DNA of 64,000 bases from Bathynomus jamesi (GCA_023014485.1 JAJOZX010001081.1:806001-870000), one strand, 5' to 3'; shown: positions 11,150-22,566, counted from the stretch's first letter. Numbers and translations are program-made. The notes: a model not told the origin generated them from the sequence alone.

Positions 11150-12600
11150 GTGAGTTCTCGGTTAAGCGTCAAGCGGTCTGTACTTTGAGAAGTACAGAGT
11201 GTGATAGATATAAAAGTAGATCCTCCATCTAAAGTGACTGAAGAGCCTTGGCGTGGGCATGGACAAGCAGTGTCATGAACCGAATGAGTTCAGGTAAACA
11301 TCATATTGCTCTTACGACTTATACGCAGTTTAAAGTATAAACCATGAGAATTTTATTTCATTTGTTAACAGATATACTCGTAACGACCTTTCAAATAAAT
11401 GCAGAATGGAATCTTTGCGAGGAGAATGCACGTTTTTCAACACAGAAAAAAAAATTACGACATTGAATGAAAAGTCTGAGATTAAAAGTTTGATAGAATT
11501 CATCTGAGAGATTAAAAAGATGCTTGATTTGATATGAAACCTTTTCGACGCTCGAGTTTCGCATGCCAGATCATACCAACAGTCTGGGTATAATAAATAC
11601 TTACTAAAGTGGTGAGACGGCAGTATGGAAAAAGAGAAATAACGTCAGTAATAGAGGTGCGTCAGAAAACCCTCTAACGCCGATTGTTGTCTTCTTGCAA
11701 CAGAAGCTTTACAGTCGATTTTGAACCTTATGATCTGAATATTGGAGGTTATTTTCAGGCATTCAGGCATGAAAGGGTTAAAGAAAGTCACGTACAGTAA
11801 ATTAAAAAAGTAGTTATGAAACATCTTAATTATATTTATCAGTAAGGAACATGAACTCTCACAATAGGACTTTTGGAACAATTTTACACTGTTAGATGGT
11901 AATGGGGGTATAAAATCAAAAAATATTAATAAAGCAATTGATTAAACAACAGAGAGGAAATATAATTAATGAACATACATTTTATAGAGATTATCATAGT
12001 CAAACTGAAACAGATAAAATATTATCTGTGGTCCACCAATGTCGAAGACCGACTGACAGATCTGGGAACCATTATAATTGAAAGCCAGTTCGCCCGTACT
12101 TTAAATTTCATCAGAATCATTTACCACTTTGCTAGAGAGAAGGCAAAGGAAGTACACTTCTAATTATGAAAATCTTGCAGTAAACAATTGTCTTGCCTGC
12201 ATGGACTGGTACTGCATTTGTAAATTGTATGGTGATAGAATTAATATAATTGATTCGAAAAATAAAATGGTAATTTTCTTCTGTGTTGTTTATTCATACT
12301 GTATGTTTTGAATAGTGACTTGGACATATCATCAGTTTGCTTGTTATGTGCACAAAAACATTCATAATGTAATACTGAGTAAACAGGGGGGCCAACATAC
12401 CAGTCCTTCCCCGGGGCCGGGGCGGCTCTCGGCGGCCCTGTTTTCATCATATATACTGTATACATATTTTTTTTAAATTTTTTTTTAATTTTTTGCGGAA
12501 CCAGTGTTTTTGACAAAGTTTAAAACTCATTATAAAGATCGGCAATGGCCAAAACTGATCACGTCTAAAGTAACTAACCAATGTAAAACGACCGCCTTAC
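11150..12600. other. 1.45 kb without recognisable gene
   Basis: I see only short frames with no family resemblance. A TATAAAAG box at 11,209 lies about 45 bp before an ATG (11,259) whose 35-nt frame ends at CAG|GTAAAC, but nothing downstream confirms an exon. The segment 12,386-12,442 is a GC-rich island that starts CAGGGGGGCC and ends GGCCCTG, probably the end of a hAT-type repeat. Confidence 0.5.
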
Positions 12601-12607
12601 CTAGTGT

Positions 12608-13090
12608 AATCTGTACTGGAACAGTTGTCCAGTGCCCCTTTTGTCCATTTGTCAGTTATCCCATTGTAGTGATTGGAATAATGCTTCAGTTTTGTTTCAC
12701 TCAAGCAACATTGTTAACAGAAATATTCTTAAGTCTGCCATTATTCAACTTACAAACAATTTCAACATTAGCCAGGACCTTTTTTCGCTTGGTCCTATTG
12801 TTTTGAATTCGTTAAGAACGGATTCAGACAAGAAGGGCATGGTGCTAAAACTCTGGTAGCTTTTCCATATAAATTTGTATGCTCCTCCTACAATTTTTTG
12901 TGCACCAATCATATTATTCTTTTTTTTTTACTTTTTTATTTGTGACCTACATATAGTCTCGAACTTGTTATTAATTTCAGTGTTCTTGAGGATGTCATTA
13001 GACGAAAGCGCTTGAGCACCATTCCTTGTTTTCCTTTGTGGTTATTTTCATCATAAATATTATTCACGTGTTACTTTCGTGAAGTAATTT
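12608..13090 (+). mobile_element. 3' fragment of a PLE (GIY-YIG C-terminus plus tail)
   Basis: The frame at 12,632-12,856 reads SHCSDWNNASVLFHSSNIVN and ends KGMVLKLW-stop. It matches the C-terminus of the PLE protein at 23,828-24,859 almost residue by residue. The non-coding tail carries the hammerhead-like motif at 12,978 and ends in (CA)n/(TA)n. The upstream part is frameshifted and lost before 12,608. Confidence 0.8.
12978..13020 (+). ncRNA. Hammerhead-like motif, PLE type 1
   Basis: Same GTC-ATTA-GAC-GAAAGCGC motif as at 61-103, here with TTGAGGA in place of CTGAGGA. It sits about 120 bp after the PLE stop codon, which fixes its place in the element. Confidence 0.35.
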
Positions 13091-13091
13091 T

Positions 13092-13156
13092 CACACACAC
13101 ACACACACACACACACATACATACATACATACATACATACATACATACATACATAC

Positions 13157-13203
<47 letters not shown>
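13092..13203. repeat. Compound (CA)n(CATA)n(TA)n microsatellite
   Basis: Three tandem blocks follow each other without a break: CA dinucleotides, a CATA tetranucleotide run, then TA dinucleotides. The block begins at the PLE tail and ends at a MITE. Confidence 0.95.
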
Positions 13204-13207
<4 letters not shown>

Positions 13208-13439
13208 CGTTCGAAAAGTCTCTCCGCATTGCTATGTTAAACGCATAGGAAATTGAAAAACTACAATGTTTTCATTCAACCATGATTTAGTGATTTTATT
13301 ACATAACCTTTTGATTTTACAGCATGTGTTGAAAGTGTTTTCCACCATTTTGCAGGCACAGAGCAACTCGTCTACACTTGTTGTCAAACACTTTTGACAA
13401 ACAAGCACGTTGACTGCGGAGAGACTTTTCGAACGCACT
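13204..13439. mobile_element. 236-bp mariner-type MITE
   Basis: Inverted ends read AGTGCGTTCGAAAAGTCTCT and its complement, 25 bp nearly perfect. The element lies between TA-rich flanks and has no ORF. The terminal sequence resembles that of Tc1/mariner families (compare AAGTCTGTCCGCAT at 49,216). Confidence 0.8.
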
Positions 13440-13891
13440 GATATATTAAACTTTAGTTAGCCTTTAATTTTTGTTTTCTTTGAATTAATGACTAAGGTAA
13501 GGTAAACCATTATAAAGTTTTTAGTAACTTTAGGGAGCTTACTTCACGAACAAAATGTTGTCTTGAAACTTGTATCAAGAGTGGTAAAATAGTAGCAGGG
13601 TTCTCAAGTGTCCTTATTTCTACGATTTGTTCTTATTTTGGTAAATATTTACTATTACACCGGTCTCCGGTAGAAAGTTTTAAAAGATGGTTTTCAATGT
13701 TTTTCAATGTGCTGAATTCAAAAATGATACTCATTTCCGTCGCAAATGATTTGTTAAAGAGTTAGGTAAATCTCTAGGAGCGCTCCATTTTTCAATATTA
13801 AACATACACTCATAAAACATATACCATTTGAAAGCAGCTCACAAGCTCACAAATACTCACATTTTAAAAGTATCAATAGCAAATAAGAAAA

Positions 13892-13913
13892 CCTAACCTA
13901 ACCTAACCTAACC
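13892..13913. repeat. Short (CCTAA)n tract, arthropod telomere unit
   Basis: Four and a half perfect CCTAA units (TTAGG on the other strand) lie between the left TIR and the 3' end of the Merlin gene. It is too short to be a chromosome end. Confidence 0.85.
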
Positions 13914-13973
13914 CACATATATATCCCCCGAATCAGTATTTGCGACTTGGTACATGTATATATTAACACTTAC

Positions 13974-14915
13974 CTAATAACCTGGATTATAGAGTCGTGC
14001 AGCTTCCAGAAGAAATTTATGAAAACGTAGAGGTACGTCCGGGTTGGCTTTAAGAAAATAGCTTCGTGCTAAATAGCCAACAAAAAATGTTTTCCTTTTG
14101 CCGTATGTTGGTGTCAATTGACGTACATCTCTCCACGTCCTCTCTATATTCTGGGTATGGGCTTGGGTGATAGGGTCCACGAAATTGACAGAGTGATTGA
14201 CAGTAAGATGTCTATAACCTTCTTTTTCAAGGCAATAGTAGCTCTTCCAGCAATCACTAATGATGGGTGTGCCGGGTGCAATCCACTCCTTGATTATAGT
14301 TAATAACGTGTCTGCACTGCGGTTCAGCACTGGTACTAAAAATATTTTCTTGGAACCCCGTTCATATCCTCCAAAAACCCATTGACCTTCAACGACCCTG
14401 CCTACGTAATATTTTCTTTTGCCGAATTTCGCCTCGTCTATTTCCACTGTCTTACCCGGACCACCTAGTTTGTCACTAGAGTTATAACTATAGTTTATGC
14501 ACACCTCTCGGCAAAATGATGACCAATCCGTGAAGGTTTGTTGCGAAATATTTAGTTCATTAATAACAACTTGCTGGCTTAGTTTATTGTAGCAAAAATA
14601 TTTCACAAATATTAAAGCTTTCACTGTACTTAATTTCGAGTTTTCAAAGAACGTATTTGTAAAAAAACTTTGGTAAAAATTACACCTAGAAATTTTACCA
14701 GTTCTAGGACCTTTCTTGGAATATGTGCACCGGAAAGCTTTTTTACTGTAGTCTATAATGCATTCACAAATATTCCCTTTTGTCTTACACTTGGGGCATT
14801 CCAAAATGCCGAGCACAAGTTTATGCTGTACTAAAAATTTAACTAAATTCTCAAAATTGTCACGAAAATCACAGTGAATTTTCACTACACTGATATCACA
14901 TCCATCACATTCCAT
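13974..14915 (-). CDS. Merlin-type DDE transposase, intact 313-aa frame
   Basis: A single uninterrupted frame starts at MECDGCDISVVK. An N-terminal Cys4-like zinc region (LECPKCKTKGNICECI) precedes an ISXO2/IS1595-type catalytic domain. The first acidic residues are in VEIDEAKFGKRKYY (about residue 180), the second in PIISDCWKSYYC, and the C-terminal cluster is VNHSVNFVD and HTQNIERTWRDVR with the catalytic Glu. The length matches Merlin transposases and no stop or frameshift is visible, unlike nearly every other transposase here. It would cut and paste its own element in the nucleus. Promoter signals are not evident. It could be a recently active copy. Confidence 0.85.
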   Translation of the reverse strand: MECDGCDISVVKIHCDFRDNFENLVKFLVQHKLVLGILECPKCKTKGNICECIIDYSKKAFRCTYSKKGPRTGKISRCNFYQSFFTNTFFENSKLSTVKALIFVKYFCYNKLSQQVVINELNISQQTFTDWSSFCREVCINYSYNSSDKLGGPGKTVEIDEAKFGKRKYYVGRVVEGQWVFGGYERGSKKIFLVPVLNRSADTLLTIIKEWIAPGTPIISDCWKSYYCLEKEGYRHLTVNHSVNFVDPITQAHTQNIERTWRDVRQLTPTYGKRKTFFVGYLARSYFLKANPDVPLRFHKFLLEAARLYNPGY

Positions 14916-15369
14916 CTTACAACAAAGACTGAAGATTTATAACTTAGCCAACCTTTATAATGTAGTTAATGACGTCACGCGTCAAACAATTAAACCTAGT
15001 TACTTTTTATTTGCTATTTTTGGATTACTACATTTTTAGACTCAGAAAAATGTGCGCTTTCAAATGGTATATGTTTTATGAGTGTATGTTTATTATTGAA
15101 AAATGGAGCGCTGCTAGAGATTACCCAAGAGTTATTGAAACTTAAAGCTTTTAAAACTTTCTACCCTTTTTTACCCTTTTTTTACCTGGGGGACCCCCAG
15201 TGGGAACCGGGAGTTTTTGGGTGGGGAGAATCACAAAAACGAGTGGCTTCCGAAGATTTTGAAAGTCAGATTAATACAAAACACATCAAAAACCATAGGA
15301 AAAACATAAATTTCACCTTCAAAATTACAAAATTAAATGAGGGAACCCAGAGTATATAATACATGTCAA

Positions 15370-15376
<7 letters not shown>

Positions 15377-15433
<57 letters not shown>

Positions 15434-15478
15434 CCTGACGAGGTGTAGCTTTGAATATATATATATATATATATATAT
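15377..15478. repeat. (TA)n microsatellite with short internal spacer
   Basis: Two TA runs are separated by about 25 bp (CACCCTGACGAGGTGTAGC). The right run supplies the TA target of the next mariner. Confidence 0.9.
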
Positions 15479-15479
15479 A

Positions 15480-15874
15480 CCGGGTGTCCGAGAATTATCT
15501 GTACAATTTTTGGCTGTTATTAAAAGTCAACCGTGAAGTGTAGAAATTCCAGTGTTGTCCCATTTTACAGAGAATCTCATTAAGTTTTTTCTGATACCAC
15601 GTTTTGACAAGTTTTTTAGAAATGTACGCGGGTGACAGACATTGATGATTTTAAAGCAAGAATCACAGCTGCTATTGAGCGAATTGATGTGGATATGCTG
15701 CAGCGTACATGGCAACATTTGGAGTATCGATTGGATGTTTTGCGAATCACTAATGGTGCACATATCGAATGTTTGTAACAACGTTACTTTAATAAAAGAA
15801 ACTTTTGAAAATACAGTTTCTAAATAATCTTGTTTAAGAATTTTATTAAAAGATGAAATTGTACAGATAATTTC
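15480..15874 (+). mobile_element. Internally deleted mariner (family A)
   Basis: The left TIR CCGGGTGTCCGAGAATTATC and the truncated right copy (ending GTACAGATAATTTC) frame a relic frame at 15,634-15,777. That frame reads DFKARITAAIERIDVDMLQ, the C-terminal tail of an IS630/mariner transposase. The last ten bases of the right TIR are missing where the next mariner begins. Confidence 0.65.
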
Positions 15875-16387
15875 AAGGAGTGGTTTATTTTGAACTGTTG
15901 CAGCCCAATCAAACCATTACAGCCGAAGTCTACTGTCAGCAACTTCAAAGACGGAGCGTTGCATTGCAAACAAAACGTCCTCCTTTGGCCAATCGCAAAA
16001 GTGGTGTGTTTCAACAGGACAGCGCGCATCCTCATACTGCTCAAATCACTACTGCCAAAACTGAACAGCTTGGTTACGAAAAAATTTCACATCTTCCGTA
16101 TTCACCAGACCTTGCACCATCAGATTACCACCTATTCAGAAGTCTTCAAAACTACCCTGACGGGAAAGAACTTGAAAGTTTCGAGGCTATCAACATTGCC
16201 CTCTCCGAGTTTTTTGCTTCTAAACCGAAGGAATTTTATCAATATGGAATTGAAATGCTTGTAGAGAGGTGGCAGTGTGTCATAGAAAGTGAAGGAAAAT
16301 ATAAAATTTATTAAAATTTATTTTGATGCAGTTTTATCTTCATTTGGAAATAAAGGTAAAAAAACGACATTACTTATGGGATGACCC
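15875..16387 (+). mobile_element. 3' half of a DD34D mariner (family B)
   Basis: The frame at 15,880-16,311 covers the catalytic C-terminal half of a mariner transposase: QPNQTITAEVYCQQL, then QQDSAHPHTA with the second Asp, then YSPDLAPSDYH with the third, with the mariner DD34D spacing. The 3' end (ATTACTTATGGGATGACC) is the same as the right TIR of the near-complete copy at 59,552-61,422. The 5' half is absent. Confidence 0.8.
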
Positions 16388-16884
16388 GATAGATATTATA
16401 TATATATATTTTGAGTTGCTTTCATAAATCAAATTTGTTTACTTTTTATTCCTGCACCATTTCTAATTTAATAATTAAATCATTTTCTAAAATTAAAAAT
16501 ATTTAGCTAAAGTTGGGGACTAACGGGTCGTCGTCATCATCATCATCCCAAGCCACCGAGATGATTTGAGAGGGCTTCTAGTAATACTTTTAAAGAGGAG
16601 AACCAGGGGAAGCGGGTCTTCCCTCAGATTGAGGGTGCAGCAAAATGGCCCTGTTCCCTTCACCCCTCTTCTCGGCAGCCTTGTACCATTCCATTTGAAT
16701 TTTTCACTTTTCTATAATTTTATGAACAATGTAATTCACTCATAGAATCACCTTGACGAAAGAAGTTGAAAGTAACACCAACTAACTACCCTTACTTGGT
16801 GTAACCGAGAGAACTGGAAATGCACAGTAAATTTATGCTCAATGCCAATGAAATTAATATCTGTGGAAAAAATAAAAAATAAAA
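16388..16884. other. 0.5 kb unassigned repeat-like sequence
   Basis: No convincing frame. It contains (TCATCA)n-like runs at 16,530 and a moderately GC-rich block (16,600-16,690) that looks like the untranslated end of a retroelement, but I cannot assign it. Confidence 0.4.
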
Positions 16885-17890
16885 AAATTGCGTTTCGTAG
16901 TGGCTGTGTCGCAATACCGCTTCCCGTAAGATCAGCGAAGCTAGGCGACATTGGGTCTAGATAATACATGGATGGGTGACCATCCTCTGCTTTATGATGA
17001 TGTAACAACTAGTGTTGAAAAATAATCGAAACTTTACAAACCGGTTTTTAATCGATCTGTTTTTTGAAAACCGGTTTTAACCGGTTATGACCGTAAAGTA
17101 TAGTAATTTTTAAAAGCCACAATTGAAAGGTACTGACTTTAACTCTTAACAAGCATAGCTTATCGCCTATTTTTTGGTCAAAAGAATGCAAAAATGAGCA
17201 TCATATGTATGCATATGAATAAGAAAATGACAACTTTGACATATTATATTTTAGCCAAAATAATACATTATTCAAACAATTTAGATTTGAAATAATTTTT
17301 TAAAATAAAACATCTATACTTAGAAATAAACTTTTTTGTAAAAAAATTATAAAGAATAAAAATAAAATTTCTCTATTTTGGAAAAAACATTGAAATAAAA
17401 TTTTTTAAAAAAAACTTTACCTAGAAAACAGAAAATTGACTCTTCGTGTAAGAAAAAATATATAAATTAATTTAGATTTTATCCCTATTTTGGAAATGAC
17501 ATCTTAAGAAACAAAGGGCATTAAGGGTCTTATACTGCGAATAGGGCTTTAGTCGACTGACTCTACCCTACAGCCTACATGATGAGACAAACTGAAGATC
17601 GATTTGCCAGATAGGCAAAAATTATACTGAAGAGCAGTTGCCAGTTTGTCACAATTTAACTTAATAGGTAATGTATCGAAGTTATTTTTTGTGCGCTGTA
17701 GCGCGTACCTGCACGTTCGCGCAAGTTTGAGCCAAATAAAAATCAATCGATAAAACCGGTTTTTTCTTTCGGTTTTCGATTTTTAGGGGAATTTTACAAA
17801 CCGGTTTTCAACACTAGTAACAACCCTCGGTTCGGATTCCACGTAAAGCTGTATGATCCCTCTTGGATGTTAGGACGGAAGATAAATCAT
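16885..17890 (+). mobile_element. 5S rRNA-derived SINE, interrupted by a hAT (copy 1)
   Basis: The segment 16,900-16,985 reads ACCGCTTCCCGTAAGATCAG, GAAGCTAGGCGACATTGGGT, then GGATGGGTGACC. This follows the internal-promoter half of 5S rRNA (boxes A to C). The tail (CGGTTCGGATTCCACGTAAA) resumes at 17,825 after the hAT. The second copy at 26,793 has the same head and tail, so this is a SINE family (SINE3 class) and not a 5S gene. Confidence 0.75.
17010..17816. mobile_element. 807-bp non-autonomous hAT
   Basis: TIRs TAGTGTTGAAAA and TTTTCAACACTA are flanked by a perfect 8-bp duplication GTAACAAC (17,002-17,009 and 17,817-17,824). Subterminal ACAAACCGGTTTT repeats occur at both ends. There is no transposase frame. 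Removal of one duplication restores the 5S-SINE. Confidence 0.92.
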
Positions 17891-17909
17891 GTAATTACCA
17901 ATATTTTTG

Positions 17910-17942
<33 letters not shown>
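17910..17942. repeat. (TA)n microsatellite
   Basis: A TA run lies between the 5S-SINE tail and the foldback element. Confidence 0.9.
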
Positions 17943-17945
<3 letters not shown>

Positions 17946-17949
17946 CACA

Positions 17950-18288
17950 CAGGGTGTAACAAAAGTCTGTCGTCATAGGGAAATAAGATATAACAGAATT
18001 GAACAAGAAAATAGCTTTAACTCTACAATACAAACAATACAATCAACTTACCAATTAATCCAGTACATGCTCAAATTGTATTCAATGTATGCATTACGTG
18101 TTGCCAGGTAATACAAACTCCTCACGATCAACACGTAATACATACATGGAATGCAATCTGAGCATGTACTGGATTAAATGGTAAGTTGATTGTATTGTTT
18201 GTAATGTATAGTTAAAACTATGATATTTTCTCGTTTAATTCTGTTATATCTTATTTCCCTATGAGAATGGACTTTTGTCACACATTTG
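17950..18288. mobile_element. Foldback MITE, ~160-bp arms
   Basis: The left arm (CAGGGTGTAACAAAAGTCTG onward) and right arm are reverse complements for nearly the whole element, leaving only a few dozen bases of loop around 18,105-18,130. The CAGGGTG terminus resembles that of IS630/mariner families in this window. No ORF. Confidence 0.8.
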
Positions 18289-18289
18289 G

Positions 18290-18855
18290 TTACAGACATT
18301 TGGAAGTTGGTCGCAGATTTACAACTTCTACGTTCGTTAACTCGCTTCAGGTTCATTCATGGATGAGTACTCCGGAGCAACTTTTTTTTCCTTCGAATTT
18401 ACATTTCTTTCAATAAACACAGATGTTTATGCAGTTTAATTTGAGGGAGCGTATAGTCAGGCCTCGAGAATATATTTTTTTTTTACTTTGGTTATTTCTG
18501 ACTGCTTAAAAACCTGTATTTACTTTGCATTCAGCAACATATCGGTTTACCATCATGGAAATTTATTTTCAAAAAACAACCCTCCCCTAAGCATTACTGA
18601 CGAGTTACCTCGCGTTACACTGTAACATCATTATCATCATCATGAAGTTAATAAAGGTAAATAAGATCATACTGAAAAAATCTAAATTTATATTTAAAAA
18701 TGTCATTTAGAGGCACAATAATAATAATAATAATAATAATTAAATATATAACAATAATATAAATAAAATAAAGTCAAAATTTTTGCTAAATTAAAAAAAA
18801 TATATAAAATTATTATATTACAAAATAAATTTAACATTACTTTTCATCAATTGCG

Positions 18856-18927
<72 letters not shown>

Positions 18928-19235
18928 TCGCTTATGTAAATCTTTATTATTTATAATATATACACGAGTATGTATGTACATGCTATGTACATTTTAATAT
19001 TATGTACACTTCTTGTACTTAATCAGTAACTTAAATTTTACTTTGTAATTTATATATATTATATATATTATTAATATATATATTTATATTATATAATATT
19101 TATATTATTTATATATATATTTATATTATATTTATATATTTATATTATACATATATATATATTTATATTATATATATATATATATTTATATTAATATATT
19201 ATATATTTATATTATATATATATATATATTTATAT

Positions 19236-19279
<44 letters not shown>

Positions 19280-19959
19280 CACATATATATATATATATAT
19301 ATTAGAAATTAAAACCTTAATTACAAATCTAGTAACAAGTAAAAGACGCATTAACATTTACAGTACATTAGGAATCATTTGCTAACTAAAAAAAAACAAA
19401 AAAAAAAAACAAATACGATAAATTAACAGTAAAGTTTATTTTTTGCCATCTCTCATCTCTTCTCGGTTCAGATTTACATATTTCCCAAATCCAAAATGGA
19501 AATGAATGAATACAAAAAAAAAAAAAAAAAAAAAAAATTCACTCGAGTTATAGATTCGTGATAGATTTCTGACGCTGACGAAAATAAGTATTCTCAAAAA
19601 AGGGGTTATTTACCGATCATTAACAGAAAAATCTACAATATTAAAAAAAAAAATAAATAAATAAATAAATAAAAAATAAAAGACAAAGAGACACTTTTCA
19701 AAATTGAAACAGATTCTATAAAATAATTTAAACTAGAAAAATATTGGGAGCAGGGATAAAAAAACTGGAGCAAACTTAATTTCAAAATCTGAGCCGCGTC
19801 ACCTTTCTTTAGCGAAAGTTCCATCATAAGGCTCTTATAATTTATAAAGGTCTTAAAACCTATTCATAGAGAATGTCTATTTAAGAGAACATCTTGGTAT
19901 TTATTTAGAATTGTAAGCGCCTATCATGGACTCATAAACGACCCATACTGTAATAGTAT

Positions 19960-20017
<58 letters not shown>

Positions 20018-22070
20018 TGCCCAGTTTGGTCGAACATTTGTGTTAATTTTCGTCCGTGACCACTTTTTACCTAGTAGGTCGAACATGCACTAAATACACG
20101 TTTTATATTTTTAAAATTTTAATAACTTTCATTTGTGTTAAAGTAGGGGGAATTGGGGATTAATGAGAAAGTTTAGAGAAAGCATTTTTTTTTTAATGTA
20201 TACAAGGATTATTTTTTTCGAATTTCACCCGCATTACGATTTCAGTGCAAAACTCTCAGAAGTCAAATAAGTGGTCCTTCATGCTTCCTCAGACTTTACA
20301 CAACCTTTAACTCATTTTAGGTTACGTTAACACGAGTTAACTTAACCTAAACTCAAAAAAGTAGGTCGTTCAAAAAAATCCGACTTCTCTACAAAGTTCG
20401 ACCTAACTGGTAAAAGAAGTGGCTTAGTATTGACGCTACTTTGGGATTTAGGCATAATAATATATATATATATATATAATATATATATTAGTTTCTGATG
20501 GAGACCCACATTTTTTAAAATAAAAAATTTTCCTAATTATGTAGGGTGGTTTAGTATTTTATATAGATAACTGATAAAAAAAACCTACATTACAGGTTAC
20601 GTGAAATAAATATTTAATTATTAATAATTTTATGGCAAGTACTTTTCCTGTAATTAAATATTTTTAAAATTTTCAAAAAATAAATATGAAAATTCCGCCC
20701 CCCCCCCCCCCCCCCTAACATCTGTTTGGATATTTTATTTATTTTTTAGTGACACTTTTTTACCAATTAAAAAATTCCATCAATTACTAATTAGTAATTT
20801 TTGTTTATGCCTTTTAGAAATTTTAGATTTCTAGGTTAACTTTTTTCCGGCACTTTCACAGTTTTAATGACTAAAAGTACTAAAATATTTTCAATTATTT
20901 AACTTTACATAATATAAGCTCAATAAAAACTTTAAAAAAGCTTCATTTTAAAATTTTTATTTACAATATATATTAGTTACACAGCATAGATAACACTACC
21001 GTATGTCCTACTTCTTCATTGTACTGAACTTCCTGTAAAACAGAAAAAAAAACGTCAGCACCGTGCTATGTCCATTTCATGGAATTCTCCAGAAGAGAGA
21101 GAGACGCTGGAGAAATGAATGTCGAGAAAAAATGTTAATGAAATTAGGGTTAAGTTAATTAAGGTTTGGTTGGTTACGCTACTGCTGCTACGTCTACGTC
21201 AGTAATCATAACTGATACGAACTACGTCTAAAACCCCTTCGAATGAAACTGGATGGACGTTTTATCGTGATAATACTTCTCAATACTTCACAATTGTAGC
21301 ATAAGCAGAGTAGGTTCCCTTCACAAGAGTGGGTAACGCGCGCGGTGTAAGTTAGGTTGCTTTTCGGAAACGTTTAACGTTGCGAACGACAACAGCAAAC
21401 AAACGCGATACCATACTGAATGCAGCGCTCTCTATAAGAGATTTGACTTCCTCAGACATCATAAAAACTCTCGAGGCAATGATAATTACATGACGTGATG
21501 ATGATGATGATGATGATGATACGAATACGATGTTGCAACTAACTGAATTGTCCAATCCTCATTTTTGGACAAACTATACTAAATTTCATTTTCCTTAATT
21601 AAAAAAGGCTGTTTTTTTAAAAAATGTGATGATAATCCTGAAAGAAAAACAACGGCTTCCGCTACAACCCTTAACAACCCTTGACAATGGATTTTGAGGT
21701 TATTTTGACTTGAACAGGAAAAAAAAAAATTTTAATTAAAATTTAATAATTCAGGCATGAAAGGGTTAAAGTATAGACAAAATAAAAATTAAATTTCTAA
21801 ATAGGTTATTTTAAAACTAATTTGCGTGGTTGCTCCATATTCCGTAATATTTCAGGAAATTAAAATAAATAAATAAATAAATAAATAAAATATTTAATGC
21901 TTTACTTACGAAAAGTTTGAAGCAACAACGTAAAATCTAACCTAGCTCGCCTCGACCTTCGCGATCAGTCCACAAAATTGAAATAGCTTCGTATAAATCT
22001 CCATTACTATCGTATCTCAAAGGTAATTCGAATAGAAGCTTTTGAGGCGAGGTGAAACCAGAGGGGAAAT
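18290..22070. other. 3.8 kb AT-rich filler with microsatellites, no gene seen
   Basis: It contains (TA)n runs at 18,857-18,921 and 19,965-20,006, an irregular TA/TATT domain at 19,030-19,302, A-rich runs (19,510-19,540, 19,640-19,680), a 19-base C homopolymer (20,697-20,715) and (ATG)n at 21,500. A minus-strand frame at 21,352-21,480 (EEVKSLIESAAFSMVSRLFA) is open but unsupported. I recognise no family. Confidence 0.55.
20697..20715. repeat. Poly-C homopolymer
   Basis: A run of 19 C in AT-rich surroundings; its exact length may be a sequencing estimate. Confidence 0.9.
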
Positions 22071-22075
22071 CTCAC

Positions 22076-22254
22076 CTTTGGCCTTTGAGTTGAATCCGAT
22101 GATCTGAAGGAGGCACCTCGAGAATTCATTTATCACTTTCAACTCCATCTTCTCCTGGGAGCTCATCTTGCTCTTTTCAACCTTCTCTGCCTGCGCCAGC
22201 AGACAATGACACGTCGCTTCCACCACTTCTTGACTGATCCGACAATAGGAATTT
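22076..22254 (-). pseudogene. Candidate host internal exon (179 nt)
   Basis: The minus strand has a pyrimidine-rich stretch ending TCGTCAG, then 179 nt without a stop, then a consensus donor AAAG|GTGAG. The 59-codon frame has protein-like composition (CRISQEVVEATCHCLL, KMELKVINEFSRCLLQIIGF). It is amphipathic and Leu/Cys-rich, like a helical repeat. Phase is 2 at the start and 1 at the end. I cannot name the gene and see no neighbouring exon, so it may be a real exon of a gene with very long introns or a relic; the type given reflects that doubt. Confidence 0.35.
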
Positions 22255-22295
22255 CTGACGAACAGACAAACAGTCCAGTTATTTTAAGGGTTCTC

Positions 22296-22298
<3 letters not shown>

Positions 22299-22357
<59 letters not shown>
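22299..22357. repeat. (TA)n microsatellite
   Basis: A TA run at the boundary with the PLE tail that follows. Confidence 0.95.
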
Positions 22358-22359
<2 letters not shown>

Positions 22360-22360
<1 letters not shown>

Positions 22361-22500
22361 AAAATTATTTCACAAAAGTAACACGTGAAAAATATTTATG
22401 ATGAATAAAACCACGAAGGAAAGGAAACACAGAAAGGTGCTCAAGCGCTTTCGTCTAATGACATCCTCAGGAACACTGAAGTACATAGGTTACAGCGTTA
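22360..22500 (-). mobile_element. PLE 3' tail (minus), left border of a PLE composite
   Basis: This is the reverse complement of the tail seen at 61-180 and 26,430-26,550. It contains the hammerhead-like motif at 22,437-22,475. It points outward to (TA)n, and the matching plus-strand tail at 26,430 closes the composite, which therefore has inverted PLE tails at both ends. Confidence 0.75.
22437..22475 (-). ncRNA. Hammerhead-like motif, PLE type 1
   Basis: The minus strand reads CCTGAGGATGTC-ATTA-GAC-GAAAGCGCTTGAGCACC in segments, identical to the copies at 61 and 26,470. Confidence 0.35.
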
Positions 22501-22566
22501 CAAAAAAAAAAAAAAAAAAAAAACCATACATACACACACATATATATATATATATATATACACATA

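Larger units (their letters stand above)
13662..15195 (-). mobile_element. Merlin (IS1016/IS1595-like) transposon
   Basis: A 62-bp inverted repeat (13,782-13,842 against 15,058-15,120) surrounds the transposase gene, with weaker outer matches ending GGTCTCCGG on the left and about GGGGGACC on the right. The exact outer ends and the 8-9 bp duplication expected for Merlin could not be confirmed because the right end has a T/C-rich expansion. The length of about 1.5 kb fits Merlin. Confidence 0.7.

Noticed and set aside
11209..11293. Host promoter and first exon (TATAAAAG, ATG at 11,259, donor CAG|GTAAAC)
   Set aside because: The exon would be 35 coding nt, no downstream exon was found, and such short combinations arise by chance in 64 kb.
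16900..16990. Genuine 5S rRNA gene
   Set aside because: Only the middle and 3' part resembles 5S, the outer helix is absent, and the same non-5S tail follows both copies. It is a SINE.
21352..21555. Minus-strand frame with a Ser run and EEVKSLIESAAFSMVSRLFA
   Set aside because: The Ser run is a translated (ATG)n microsatellite. There is no homology or clear splice site to join it to the candidate exon at 22,076-22,254.
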